A stretch of DNA of 64,000 nt from Eutypella sp. D-1 (Eukaryota > Ascomycota > Sordariomycetes > Xylariales > Diatrypaceae): NCBI GenBank assembly GCA_023313575.1, contig JAJTTP010000010.1:992001-1056000 (forward strand). The letters run 5' to 3'. Each line of letters begins with the position of its first letter. The stretch's first letter is position 1. The translations under genes were made by a program, and so were the position numbers. The notes beneath the pieces are model-generated. The model did no database searches. It saw only the letters and a program-made list of their open reading frames with translations, and was not told where the DNA came from. This document shows positions 46,008 to 58,979 of this stretch, one piece after another.

Positions 46008-47696
46008 ATGTCCATATCCAGATGGTCCTTGCCGAGCAGGGCGCTTGCTCGGAATAAACAACCCCCCGCTGGATTGGATTCCCAGGAGAGGTCCTCGACC
46101 GTCCATGTCGGCGAATCGGGCCTCCGCCAACGAGGAAAACTTTCAAACGTCTTTTCGATGCCGTTCAAGAAAGTAGAGAATGATCGAGATGTTGCCAACG
46201 AGGAATACCAGTCGATCGCAGGCAGACAACAGTCTCCACCCTACGCCATGAACGCCGTGCATGCATCTGGTCTAGGGCCAAGTCACGTCCCAGAGTCACC
46301 GCTCACTCTACCCTACGACACTTCCTCTTTAGTCGACGATGCTCCTCATTCGCAGACTGAAAGAAAATCACGATGGGCCACATCCCCCTTTACTCCTACG
46401 CCTGGGGCGATCGGTAACCTGCCTTACCAACATGATCAAGTCCCGCGTCGGGCAAGATATGGCAATTACCGCAGAGGAGAGGGACTTTCTGGCTCGCAAA
46501 CATTTGCTGGTAGTAGAGAGTTAATGAGTGCTCGTATGACCTTAGAAGAAGTGCGCTCGAGGTCATCGTCGTATCCTTCGGAGGGCATGAGATCACCTAC
46601 CTCCAGTCCACAAACCTCTCCGTCAACACCTGCTACAAAGGAATTGATCGCGGAGTATGTCCAATATGGTACCTTCCCAACCAGAGCACTGCAGCAGGCG
46701 CCCAACACTTCAATAGATCATTGGACATCAATACCCTCAAGTTCAGGCCAGAACTCAGCTACCAAGATGCCTTACAAAGGCAATACCAACATGGGAGAAA
46801 GTTATTGGGAGCATAAGACCACTTACTCTCCCTTAGGGACCATAGCCGGTGAGAGTCCAAGCAATTTGCGCATGCCGGGAGGTGCGAACTTATATTCTGG
46901 GAATGCACATGTGAAGGGTACCGGGGATCTCAATCTTGGAGCCCCCTCTGAATATGGAAAACAGGCCCATGGGCAAGATATTCAGGAATTGGACTACGCA
47001 TCTTCTCCCGCATCCCTCTCACAGACCACTAGGCCCGAAAGTAGGAATGGTCACATCCAATCGAGCGAACCCAGTTCAGCAGGTTTTGGATTGACTACGG
47101 TAGATGATCATGCCTCCAGCATAGGACATGGAAGACGCCAAGAGGTTACGACAGGTACGACAGTAACACTACGTTCCCTCCGATCTACTTCTACACTCGT
47201 ACTCGATTCTCGCGGACTTGACAGTCTCGAGATGCCAATGCTGTGCAGATCATGGCCACCTACCAGCCATACGTCTGACAACACAATCTCACAGCGAATT
47301 CATCAGTTCAGGCTGAAGATTAAAAACATATACAAGAGATCGAAAGTCTACTTCCACCATGTGAAGCAACCGGCGCCGTCTTCTGCTGCATCACATCCAA
47401 CTCAGACAATGCAAGCTAACACTCACAGAGCAAACAGGAAGTCAACAAGACACTTGTTGGCTAAAATCAGGCGTGAGAAGAAAAAGGCTATCCGGAAGCA
47501 AAAGAAAGCTGTGAAGGAAATTCAGAATGTGGAGACAGTGCCGGGCAAGCGATGGCCCCCTCCGTTCATCCCGCCACGTAAACGAGAATCGTCTGGCACA
47601 TCGCATCATCATGACACGATTTTGAAAAGAGTCGCATCTTCCCAGGTTCTGCACAAGCCATTCAGGCGACAAAATCGCATGGATGAAAGTCCATAA
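46008..47696 (+). CDS. Orphan protein, disordered with basic C-terminus
   Basis: Intronless frame of 562 aa; I do not recognise a family. The body is rich in Ser, Thr, Pro, Gly and Gln with no predicted membrane helix or signal peptide. The C-terminal fifth (about residues 440-520) turns strongly basic: LRSTSTL near residue 396, then KIKNIYKRSKVYFHHVKQ, RKSTRHLLAKIRREKKKAIR and KQKKAVKEI, which together look like an amphipathic or coiled-coil, nucleic-acid- or membrane-contacting segment. The length of the frame in a region of about 50% GC makes chance unlikely. The start at 46008 is the first ATG and follows a T-rich leader. A nuclear or cytoskeletal adaptor is possible, but that is speculation. 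Confidence 0.7.
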   Translation: MSISRWSLPSRALARNKQPPAGLDSQERSSTVHVGESGLRQRGKLSNVFSMPFKKVENDRDVANEEYQSIAGRQQSPPYAMNAVHASGLGPSHVPESPLTLPYDTSSLVDDAPHSQTERKSRWATSPFTPTPGAIGNLPYQHDQVPRRARYGNYRRGEGLSGSQTFAGSRELMSARMTLEEVRSRSSSYPSEGMRSPTSSPQTSPSTPATKELIAEYVQYGTFPTRALQQAPNTSIDHWTSIPSSSGQNSATKMPYKGNTNMGESYWEHKTTYSPLGTIAGESPSNLRMPGGANLYSGNAHVKGTGDLNLGAPSEYGKQAHGQDIQELDYASSPASLSQTTRPESRNGHIQSSEPSSAGFGLTTVDDHASSIGHGRRQEVTTGTTVTLRSLRSTSTLVLDSRGLDSLEMPMLCRSWPPTSHTSDNTISQRIHQFRLKIKNIYKRSKVYFHHVKQPAPSSAASHPTQTMQANTHRANRKSTRHLLAKIRREKKKAIRKQKKAVKEIQNVETVPGKRWPPPFIPPRKRESSGTSHHHDTILKRVASSQVLHKPFRRQNRMDESP

Positions 47697-48164
47697 TCCG
47701 TATTGGGGGAAGTTTAACAATGTGAGGGAAGCTGGGCAGAAGATGGTTTCGAATGGATGGCGGCGAAAGGCGCTAGACGTAGCGCCGTAGCCTACGTTGG
47801 GCGTTATGATATGGGTAATGGATACAAGAGCATTAAGAAATTGAAAGGGCGGATAAGATTAAAGGAAAGCAACCTGTATTCTGGCGATAACCAAAATCCT
47901 GCTTTTTAAGAGAGAAGAATACGACTGTATTATGACTTTAACCAGTAAGCTTATATGCTTAGGTAGCATACATCGTGATAGGGGTTTTAGATCAACCCCT
48001 GACACTAATCCAAATCAATGGACAGCCAAGGCTGTACGGGTGAGCTTAGGTAAGCCAACTAATGTATGGGGTACAATATTTAGTACGATTCACGAAGTCC
48101 AGTGCACTTAGACTGCTCATTCTCAGCTTACTACGTGTTTTTACTACATGCCAATTGTTCTCCG
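47697..48164. other. Intergenic
   Basis: About 470 bp between two plus-strand genes, holding the 3' UTR of the orphan gene and the promoter of the Zn2Cys6 gene. An in-frame upstream ATG at 48102 would add 21 hydrophobic residues to the regulator and was not adopted. Confidence 0.5.
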
Positions 48165-50415
48165 ATGCCAAAAACTGTTGCGGAGCTAGGGGGTTTGAGC
48201 AGCAAACCATGCAGTGCGTGTCGTCGACGGAAGGTATGCAAGTGCTCTTTGATTTCTACTCGATGGAACTCAACTTTGACCAGGTTCGCTGCGATAAAAC
48301 GAGACCCGCGTGCCAGAATTGCCAGCGCCTCGGAGACGCATGTGTATATGAGACGCTCGCAGATGGAGGTGGCGTTTCAGTGGAAAGCCAGAGGGAACTG
48401 CAGGAACGTATTGAGAAGCTGGAGCATCTAGTCCAGGGCCTATCCCTGGCCAGCGGTACGAATGCCTCTAGGCCCTCGCTGCCTCATGACCGCAGCAATA
48501 CCTCTTCAGGACTCTCATTCCAGGATGCGTTAAGGGTAGACCAGGAAAGCCACGGTATTGTTGTCTTTGAGCCCGGGGTCTGCTACTACATGCATCCAGG
48601 CTACTGGATTAACCCGAGCGAATTGCACGATGAGCCTAGGGAATTGCTTCGCGCTCCGGCTGGGGATGAGATGATCTGGCCCAGTGCTCCAACAACACCT
48701 ATAATACCCGGCCCTACTGTCGACGAACTCGCAACACTTCACTTGCCCATAGATCAGGAGGACATACTCATTGACTGGCACGCTAAGCACGTAGAGCCCT
48801 TTACGAAGTGCAGTCATGTTCAAGCGGGTAAAAATGAAATATCCATGTTTCGAATTGGAAGAAGCATAATACCGAGGGAGATTGAGGCCGGAATCTTCGC
48901 TATGCAAGCATTGACTGTGGCGGCTATGCCATCGAGTCTAGTCCAGGCACTGCTCGGACAGAGTCGCCGGGGAATGATCAAGCATTTCCAATATGCGACG
49001 GAACGCGCGCTTGCGAAAGCAAATCTTATGCGCACGAGAAATCACTATCTACTCAGCGCATTCTTACATTACATCGTGAGTCAATGAGTGCCCGCCTCCA
49101 TGCAAACATTAATACTAATGTCGGACCCAAGACATTCATGTTTCAGATTGGAGACTCGGAAAATGCTAGCGCACTACTCGGGATCGCTGCGCGGATCGTA
49201 ACGCGTGGTAAGTGACCAATGACCGTTCCACCCTTTATACCATGCCCCCTTTGTCGATGTTATATCATTTATCATATCATTTACACCATTCTTATAAATT
49301 CGTATCAGCCGTCTTGGTCACAATTCAGATTGCTTGTGATACGAATAACTGATTCGGTGGTCACATAGTGGGCCTTCATAAGAAGAATCATTTATCCAGC
49401 TTCTCACCTTCCAGTGCCGAAATGCGAACTAGACTATGGACTTACTTTCTGGTCCTTGACCAGCCGGGCTACAATGCGGAAGGTTCTGAATCACTGTTCG
49501 ACGCTGTACCCTGGAACACCCGCTCTTTGAATGTTAATGATCATGATTGGCCGTCTCATAGATTCGTGAAGGCTGATCAAGTACCCCCTGACGCTCAGGG
49601 GTTTACCGACATGACTTTTGCCCTCGTTCGGAGGGAGCTCTATTTTCTTAGTCGGGAACTACGAAACATGCCTCGGTCGATCGAGCTCTACCGTCGTATA
49701 GCGATGATAGATGATTTCGAAACCAAGATCAGAGAGAAGTACACTAACCATATGGATGACTGCCAGCCCATGCAATGTGTGATACGTCGGTACACTGAGT
49801 GCTTCTTGGATGATGTCCGAATGCAATCGGAATTTTCGCGGCAAAATGGCGCGCCGGCGCCCGATATTGAAACTTCTACAAGGTATGCCGTGACTTGGGC
49901 GGAGGTGATGTGTCAATGAAGTCAGGGCAAAGTCATTGACTTGTCTATTTAGAGCTTTCACGAGGACGATCGAAATGTTCGAGAAACTAGAACGCTTAGA
50001 TGAGCTTCTCACGCAACACCAATGGAATTGGGTGCTGCGCTGGCCTATACCATGGCACTCTGTCGGACGACTCCTAACCATACTAGCCGAGCTCCCTGCA
50101 CATACCGATACCGATAGGGCCTGGAGACAAGTTGATGTGATATTTCAACGACACAACAACGATGAGTTTTCTACTGCTCAAATCCCGGCGTGGAGGGTCG
50201 TAGAGCGACTCTGCGACCAGGCCATGTTGGTTCACTCTTCCAGAGTACATATTGGTTATAGTTATGCGGAAAGACTACCAGGGAATACAATGCATCCGAC
50301 TGAAGCCAGCTTTTCTGTCCCGGTTGATACATCGTCAAGCATGGCAGAAGCTTTATTTGGAGACGTTGATATGCTTCAACATCTTTCAGAAGGAAGTCAA
50401 ATGCCCTCGTTATAG
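48165..50415 (+). CDS. Zn(II)2Cys6 fungal transcription factor
   Basis: Five exons, 48165-48233, 48284-49075, 49147-49207, 49369-49882 and 49953-50415; 632 aa. The first 50-bp intron splits the binuclear cluster after PCSACRRRK; the second exon continues VRCDKTRPACQNCQRLGDAC, giving the full six Cys with normal spacing (C-x2-C-x6-C-x5-C-x2-C-x6-C). A coiled-coil-like linker follows (SQRELQERIEKLEHLVQGL). The middle region matches the fungal_trans (MHR) domain, with LHYIIGDSENASALLGIAARI and RTRLWTYFLVLD (about residues 275-330). Such proteins bind CGG-type half sites in the nucleus and often control adjacent metabolic genes. The nearest candidates are the Old Yellow Enzyme, BBE oxidase and MFS transporter downstream. 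No target motif was verified. Confidence 0.9.
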
Positions 50416-50534
50416 ACCATTAAGCTCAAACAGATATCTCTATGCTCCAAGTTGAAGGGCATAAAAGTATTTATCCCATCATGACAGCATCTTATCATCA
50501 TACTGGGCTAAAGGAAATGCCCTAGGCGGGTCTC

Positions 50535-52217
<1,683 letters not shown>

Positions 52218-53668
52218 CTCGAAATTCTTTCGACGTTGTTACGTTACGCTATGTGGGAGTAAAATTGGGAGGAAGGGAATCTGGATATCGAAGTAGCACA
52301 AGAGGCTGCGGTATGGTGGGAAAGTCCAGGATTTATGTAGTTTTCCAAGACCAAGAATTTCATCGCTTGATCACTCACATGCTCCTAGTCCTACGCGAAT
52401 TTAATCTTCATCCGAGCCTCAGCCAATGATCTATTACTATCAAGGCGGCACTACATCGTCGGCTCGAGGAGGGGAAGCTGTATGCTACGCTATGGATTCT
52501 TATCACTAACAAGCAGGCTCTCCGATATGCCCCCAGGTATGCAGTAAGACTCGGCGTGCAGCCTCGGGGCCACGGACCGTATCACATTACACAAACCCCA
52601 AGCGGAGTGGGAGTGAGGAGGTCTTCTTGAGACTCCAACCATATCTGTTCCTGATCTGTATAGTGGAATTCTGGAATACGGGGCTGGGGTGTTGCGTTCC
52701 AATTGGATGGGGCCTCAGTAAGCAACATACATGCCTAAAGTTATGCTAGATCAAGTATCATTCAACGATGAAGAGGGACAGATGCAAGGCAGTTATTACA
52801 TATTAAGTATATACATAGCCTTAGGATATATGTATCGCCGGTTGCGCAATGCGACCGGAGATAAATTCAACCACCGGAGTTTGGTGCTCTATGCATTGGG
52901 TGGGGAAAGGGGGGAAGAGAGGCCCGGGGCGGATAACGTCACACTGCGTACCATTTTACCATTACGTGATCTAGATGCATGATACTATTTACGATTTCTT
53001 TGCTGACTGAGGACGAAGGTGCATGATATTTTTCATGTCTTGGGTGCCCTCAGATAATGTAGTATACGCCGTTTTATTGTGGATCTAAACATGAACCCCT
53101 TTTCCACCTCGCCCTTGAAAAAGCGTATTCCGATTGACGCCGGCACCGTGGATTTTAACTTTTCCTTCCCCATCGGAGACGACCAATAAATTCGAATGAA
53201 ATCGCTTATATATAAGGCTGCCGTCTTTGCTCCTGTGATCTATCTCTAAGCCATATAAACACTGCCTATGAATTTTCAAAGGGTACTTGTATGAATCAAT
53301 ACGCGCCTCCTAAAAGAATATGCCTACTACCTCTGGAGCTCAGTTACACTGAACACAATCCCACCAAGCTACCGTCTCCTTTTTGGGGCTTGAATGCATG
53401 CTGAAAATTTCCCATTGCAATCAGGATGAACGCCGAGATATAGTTAAAGCTTCAAATTATGAGCCTGGACCATCCCGTCAGCCTAAAAATATGTGGCATG
53501 TTCTTAAAACACAAACCATAGTGAGTTGATCCTACTACCTTGCCTAGGATTAGATTGCGGGTGAAAACCATAGATCTCAACGCCTCTCTTGCTACGTAAT
53601 GCCTATGATAATCGCTACGGAACACGGATACTATGCCAAAGGCTTATGCCTTCGAGTTGGATGCCTGA
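52218..53668. other. Intergenic, AT-rich
   Basis: Upstream region of the Old Yellow Enzyme gene. Frames are short, stops are frequent, and no gene or RNA was recognised. Confidence 0.5.
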
Positions 53669-54236
53669 CTTCACATCCTATTAAGATGTAGCTTCATACG
53701 AGGGGCCGTAGAGGCCTTTGTACGTCTACGACAAGCTATACGCTTTCTTGATAAGCATCCTGGCGATAGGCCGCTTAATGCTGACGATGCGATGGGACTC
53801 GTCTAGATAAGTGTCTGGCGGAATACACGTTGAAGCTCAAGCAAATCCATGATAGAAAGATCTCGCAGTATCTGGAGACTTTTAAGCTTCCTCTTGATAC
53901 CTTAACAATATTCCTTTTACTTGCTAGGGCCTTGAGACAATCGTTTATGGCCGCGATCGTTTTCCGCACCAGCTCATCTACCCGAACAAGCAATGTCACG
54001 CTAGCACACGCCACTGATCTGATATGCCATCAATGAGAAGGAAAGCTCTGGTACTTATAATTATAGCCGTAGCTTATCAAGTTTTAGAAATCTGGACATA
54101 CAGTGACAGGTTAATTCTGAGATACTGGTCTCCAAGAATAGGAGGGTGCTTAACCCCTTTTCTCGGACCTCGGCATATCCTTGGCCATGCTAACACGTTC
54201 TTGTCATTGCTCGTCTCCATCGATATCATCAAATAG
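53669..54236 (+). pseudogene. Decayed, frameshifted membrane-protein-like gene fragment
   Basis: Three protein-like pieces follow one another in three different frames without usable splice sites between them. Piece A (to 53806) includes VEAFVRLRQAIRFLDKHPGD. Piece B (from about 53808 to a TGA at 54034) includes YLETFKLPLDTLTIFLLLA and LAHATDLICHQ. Piece C (about 54036-54236) includes AYQVLEIWTYSDRLILRYW and LGPRHILGHANTFLSLLVS. The smooth continuity of hydrophobic and charged patterns across the breaks points to one ancestral gene with two frameshifts. I do not recognise the family. No start or upstream part is visible, so the 5' end is lost. Confidence 0.55.
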
Positions 54237-55445
54237 TTATTGGCAAGGATTTATCTTTGCGAGATAGGCATCCTTCCTACCGAGTAGAAGTCAGCTTGCG
54301 GCTCCTGTGGGGATTATGGGATTTACGCTGATCCGCGATGAGCGACATGTGGAGCACATTCCTATTTTGACATTGTCATAACGGCTAGGTAGCTGGGTCT
54401 GGAACTGGAGTCGTCCATATAAGGAAAAGACTCCTCTTAATGTCGAGGATCACTTCTATATGATGCCGTGACAAGAACATTGGTGGAGATCCCCGCAACA
54501 TGGACTCGGAGCCTGTTGGCCTGTTCGTCTACCTACCTTCCCTCTCACGCCTCTCCCGGCCTCATCTCGGCAGATGGTGTTCCCCACGCGATCTGCGAGG
54601 CCGGAGCTAGCCGCGAGGTCAGCGATCTACGCATGGTATTCACCTTGAGGGTGAGGAATTATCTGATCAGTATTGCGAATAATATTGTCTGCTAATTTGG
54701 CGTGCACACCCACATAGCGCTGCAAACCACCTTGCTTACTACGACAATTTAATTGTTAATGTTAACCAATGCTAAATATCAACGAAAGGTTGGGGATGGC
54801 TTGTAGCTTAGCTCTGTGTGGGAGAAACTGACCGAGCTTGCGATTTGCTCGAGCGGAATCTATCAAGTGAGTCTGGCATGGGGGGGAAGAGCGGGCAACC
54901 CCATAGGATCCCACTGATTTAGGAGTACTATGACAACATGTGGATATCGATTTCCATATGCAATGCAACTTTGGCGATGATCCTCCTTCAGAGGATGCCT
55001 CGCGCCTTGTATTCCACGTAAATCTGATATGATATCTACAATTGATTTCAAGGCAAATTGGAAGCCAGAGCCCTTCCTGGAGAATCCGGATCCCGGTCTG
55101 CCTTGTGTGTACAACGTGATATATCGTCGCCTAAACAGCTTTTGCCTCTGCTTATCATGCCTTCCTTGATTTACCATTGGTCATTAGTCGGTGTTTTTGC
55201 GAGTATCAGATACTCCATTTCGTATCCTGTAGCTGAGGGTGAGTGCCATTCTCGATCTCCTCACGGGCGAGGGAGTATGCCGGCTACCAGATGTACACCG
55301 TGTGATCATTGCGATATTCATCTTGCCACACAAAAATACACGCACTGCTTTTAATTGTACACAAATATTACCATTACATCGTCTCGACTTAGAACCACAC
55401 CTCGCGGGAGTCGACATGTTAGATTTCGAGCCTGCCCGATGTATC
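54237..55445. other. Intergenic
   Basis: About 1.2 kb downstream of the pseudogene and 3' of the SAT4-type gene. Only short frames; a GC-richer patch at 54470-54640 gave no recognisable protein. Confidence 0.5.
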
Positions 55446-57012
55446 TCATGCCGGAGTGTTCGTGATAGTGATGACTTTAGTCTGGATAATGCCGCGCTCC
55501 ATATCATCGCCGATCCTAGGGTCCCAGGTGCCCGTTTCCCCCGAGCTAGGCGACTCAGCGCCGTTACTCCTGCCGCGGATATGCCCCTCAACCCTAACTT
55601 CGTGTGGCTCACGGCCGAAACTCCTTAGGAACACCGCATCATCATCCGTGTTTGGGAACTTGCCCGGCTTCCTTGATGACTGACTCTCTGGAATTGTTCG
55701 GAATGATTTTCGATACCGATTATTGGTGTATGCGTGAGTCGTGCGTTTCGAAGAGTCGCCCATCAATCGAGGAGCGAAGTGACGCCCGAAGGCTCGCAGG
55801 GTACACAGAGAGGGGCAGATCACGAGCAATTGAATTTCGATGATACTAGTGCAAAGTTAGCTTTATAAAGGGCCTTGATCAACGCGAAGTTCATAATTAC
55901 ATACGCCCATACTGTTATACCAATGGTTAGCAATTGCTTCCATAAGGACTTATGAGGCGGGAGGGGCAACGTACTAATTGTGTAACTCATATCCCATGTT
56001 TTATCGGGTGAGCTGAACTCTTTCGAGAAGAGCAGGCTAAGCCTAATAATAGACGTGATGAACGTTCTGGATGGTTGTTAAATACGCTCTCCAAGCAAGG
56101 CAGGTGGAATTACGAAGGAGTGGATGACTCACGCTGAACCGATAACAAACACGAATATTATGCCGATTTTCTGGGCAGTCTTCATGTGGAGCTTGAGGAT
56201 CAGGGGGAATGGCAGCGCGAGGATGACGAGATCGGTTACAATACCGAAGGACGCCGTCGCCTTGAACATGGACAAGATATCAATACAAGAACCCCCTACC
56301 ATATCGACGTCCCAGGCCTTGTGCATGGGATTGCATGCGAAAAGGACGGCGAAGAATAGGGATATGCAGTATCCGATCACGATGAATGACGTGCCGTGGA
56401 TTGCCCATCTCCACCACTTCTGAGGCGATAGTTGGCGGTAAAAGAGCAAAATCGAGAGCTTCGCAAAGCCGGTTACTAGGTTAAAGAACGCTGCTTGGAT
56501 AGTAAATGCCTATATATATGTTAGACCGGCTATGTCGCACTCCCATGTAGGTGTTCCCGGTTACCTTGAGGAAGAATATGAACTGGGTTTTTGGTATTTC
56601 CCATGAGTGCACCCCAACTACTGGCATAGTAAACCACCCTTTTCAAGTGCGTTAGAGGTGCGGCTTCAGCGGCGATTGACCGAGGCGGTAACATACATAA
56701 TGTTGTGCTCTGGCATGTTGCGGATGATGCGAAAGCGACGAGAAGACAAACTGGGCGGTAATATCAGCTTGATGCGGTCCCTCTAAGTTAAATATCAGGT
56801 TGTAACGACTTACTTGTGGCCGGGTCTGTGAATCTCCTTTGTATCCACCACCGTACGTACAAGTTCTGGGCCACGAAGAGCACCATAAGAATCATGCCGC
56901 CGGTATATACGCCATGATACTGCCGCACATATTGCCTTTGAGGGTTCTCGAAGTCGACGACATAACCTGGAGGTGGTGGCAGCATCACCTCGACACCGTT
57001 GACCTCGGACAT
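55446..57012 (-). CDS. SAT4/rhodopsin-domain seven-helix fungal membrane protein
   Basis: Seven exons on the minus strand: 57012-56814, 56750-56697, 56620-56565, 56509-56133, 56066-55975, 55911-55905 (only 7 nt) and 55845-55446; 394 aa. Features of the fungal SAT4-like family are GVHSWEIPKTQFIFFLKAF, FFNLVTGFAKLSILLFYRQL, a Cys-bearing loop (FACNPMHKAWD and GGSCID), FGIVTDLVILALPFPLILKL, SIIRLSLLF, DKTWDMSYTIIWAIIEIQLL and CPSLCTLRAF. The C-terminal tail is soluble and acidic, ending DDMERGIIQTKVITITNTPA. Related proteins include PTH11-like receptors, but most are of unknown function. The microexon restores the invariant W before AIIEIQ. Loop 1 is short and lacks the usual Asp pair, so exon 2 is the least certain part. 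Confidence 0.82.
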
Positions 57013-58979
57013 GCTGCTTTACACGACGCCGCCTTGTCGCATGAGTGGCGGCCAAATTCGAGAAAAACGAGGGGAATGGCTTAAGATCAGGCTTGGCGAC
57101 GTCTGAATAGTATTGGATACAGGTAAAGAATAGAATGTAAGTAAGGCACAGCGGGCATTTATTGCTACATAAAGTCCCAGGACATGTAAAGATGTGGCGA
57201 AGGCCTTCTTGATTGGGAAGGATTGGACGGCATCCTTATTGTTCTTACGTCCTCATGCGTGCGCCCCCCGACAGCGTCGCATTTACTGCTGACACTACCA
57301 CACAACCGTTTCCATTCATGGGCCCTGAAACCTTCCATACTGGCGAATGGTTATGCTGCAACGTTGGGTTGCAATATGGATCCCCAGAGTAAAGACCGGC
57401 ACTCGCTACGTTATCGCGAGCTCTCAAGGACATGTCAGCCATTCACTGGCCACGCGTGAGATGGGATCTGCGGCTTACGAGACTAGAATACTCATACACA
57501 TGTGGCATGTGGAGTTCATCTTTGGCGAAAGCTTTTCTTCTCTATTCATTTGGCTCTCTCTTTCCCCCTCCACGTTTTTCGCCGGTATACCAAAGTAGCA
57601 GCTGAACTATCGTGACCACTCAAGAGGGGCAATTCGGAAGTGATCATAATACCCTAGTCGAGACTATTATAGCACTGCTGGGGGGCCCGCCATAGAGCCT
57701 AGGGTTCCCCATGTCACGGGCATCTTACTGGCCCAAGTTTAGCATAAAGCCCGCGATCAATCATGATAACAGCGCTGGGAATGGTGCGGGTTACACCATA
57801 ACAGTAAAATGGCCTCCCTATATATATTGCTGCAATGCAACCACGTCAATCATGCTTTGGTTTTTCCATCGGTGATCGGTGAAGATGCAGATGACTTCAC
57901 TCCTCGCATTGAGACACAAAACTTGGATACGGAAAATCAAGCACACCTTTAACAGCCAAGTTGCAAAATCTTGCGGGGGTCCCTACGCGGGAGAAGCGTC
58001 GCAGCTGTAAATCCTGAAATTCCACCCAGTATTCTGATGCCTGTACCCGAGCGCCGAGCCACCTTCCTATTAGGCGATTAAAAACACGGCGCTATACCCT
58101 CCAGAAGTTTTCTCTTGCTTACTATGGCTACTACGTGGGCCGGATCCCAAGAAAAGCCGCGATTCGCCCCCAATTTACAGATGCAGAAGGGTCGTAGCCG
58201 TTACGGGAAGAACTGTATAGGAGTTCCTACTGTTCGGAAAGACAGATAGAACCCTGTACTACTCGGTCCCGGTGTTTGTTGGTAGCAGTGTCGTTAAATC
58301 CTTCGATACCCCCCTATGTAGGTGTTCGGTATGTTGGTTACATCAACTGTGATCTATCATGTAACCAATGGAACGCCCCTTTACTTACCCCTCTCCCGGG
58401 TACTTTAATACCCAGTATCCAAGAAGAAATAGAAACGTGCTCTCGCTCTCTTGGCGGGGTGGTTCTAGCGCGCGCATCGCTGTACATTTAGACATGCGGT
58501 AGGGCCCTTGGAAAGTGATCATCTCAATAGCGTCGCACAAACGGCGTCTGTGAAGCCGGATGGGGCGGATTATCCCTTGTTCGGCTGAGCCAGCTTCAAC
58601 GGTGTTGGTCATGATAAGATTGGAAGTACGCAACGCGCGGTTGTCATGTTGCGTTCTTATAGGACTAACTCGGGGTAGTCTGCATGTAGAGTAAAATGGT
58701 CACCTAAAGATAAGCACGACTGCACGAGGAAGGGAAGCTTTGAATTAGATCAGGCCACGCCGTTCACCATCAGCCGCATACAGTGTCCACTGTAGCGAGT
58801 TGGTCTTTCTATGTAAGTGGGGCAACCAACATCTCTTCTTCTAAGCACTATGCGTATTTAAGAGCGAGGTGAATCCCCAACCCTTGTCAGGACCCTCTCA
58901 GCGGGATATATCCGACCCGGTGGTAATAGATCTTACAATATAGACGATCTATAGAGCACTCCCGTAACCTAAAAGCATA
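57013..58979. other. Intergenic between divergent genes
   Basis: About 2 kb, AT-rich, with only short frames. It presumably contains the promoters of the SAT4-type gene and the BBE oxidase gene. No gene or clear regulatory element was identified. Confidence 0.5.

Noticed and set aside
54468..54695. 75-codon plus frame in a GC-richer patch after the pseudogene
   Set aside because: No similarity recognised and no continuity with the pseudogene pieces.
55446..55829. Possible separate small gene
   Set aside because: It is the last exon of the SAT4-type gene; its start codon is a TTG inside the continuing helix sequence.
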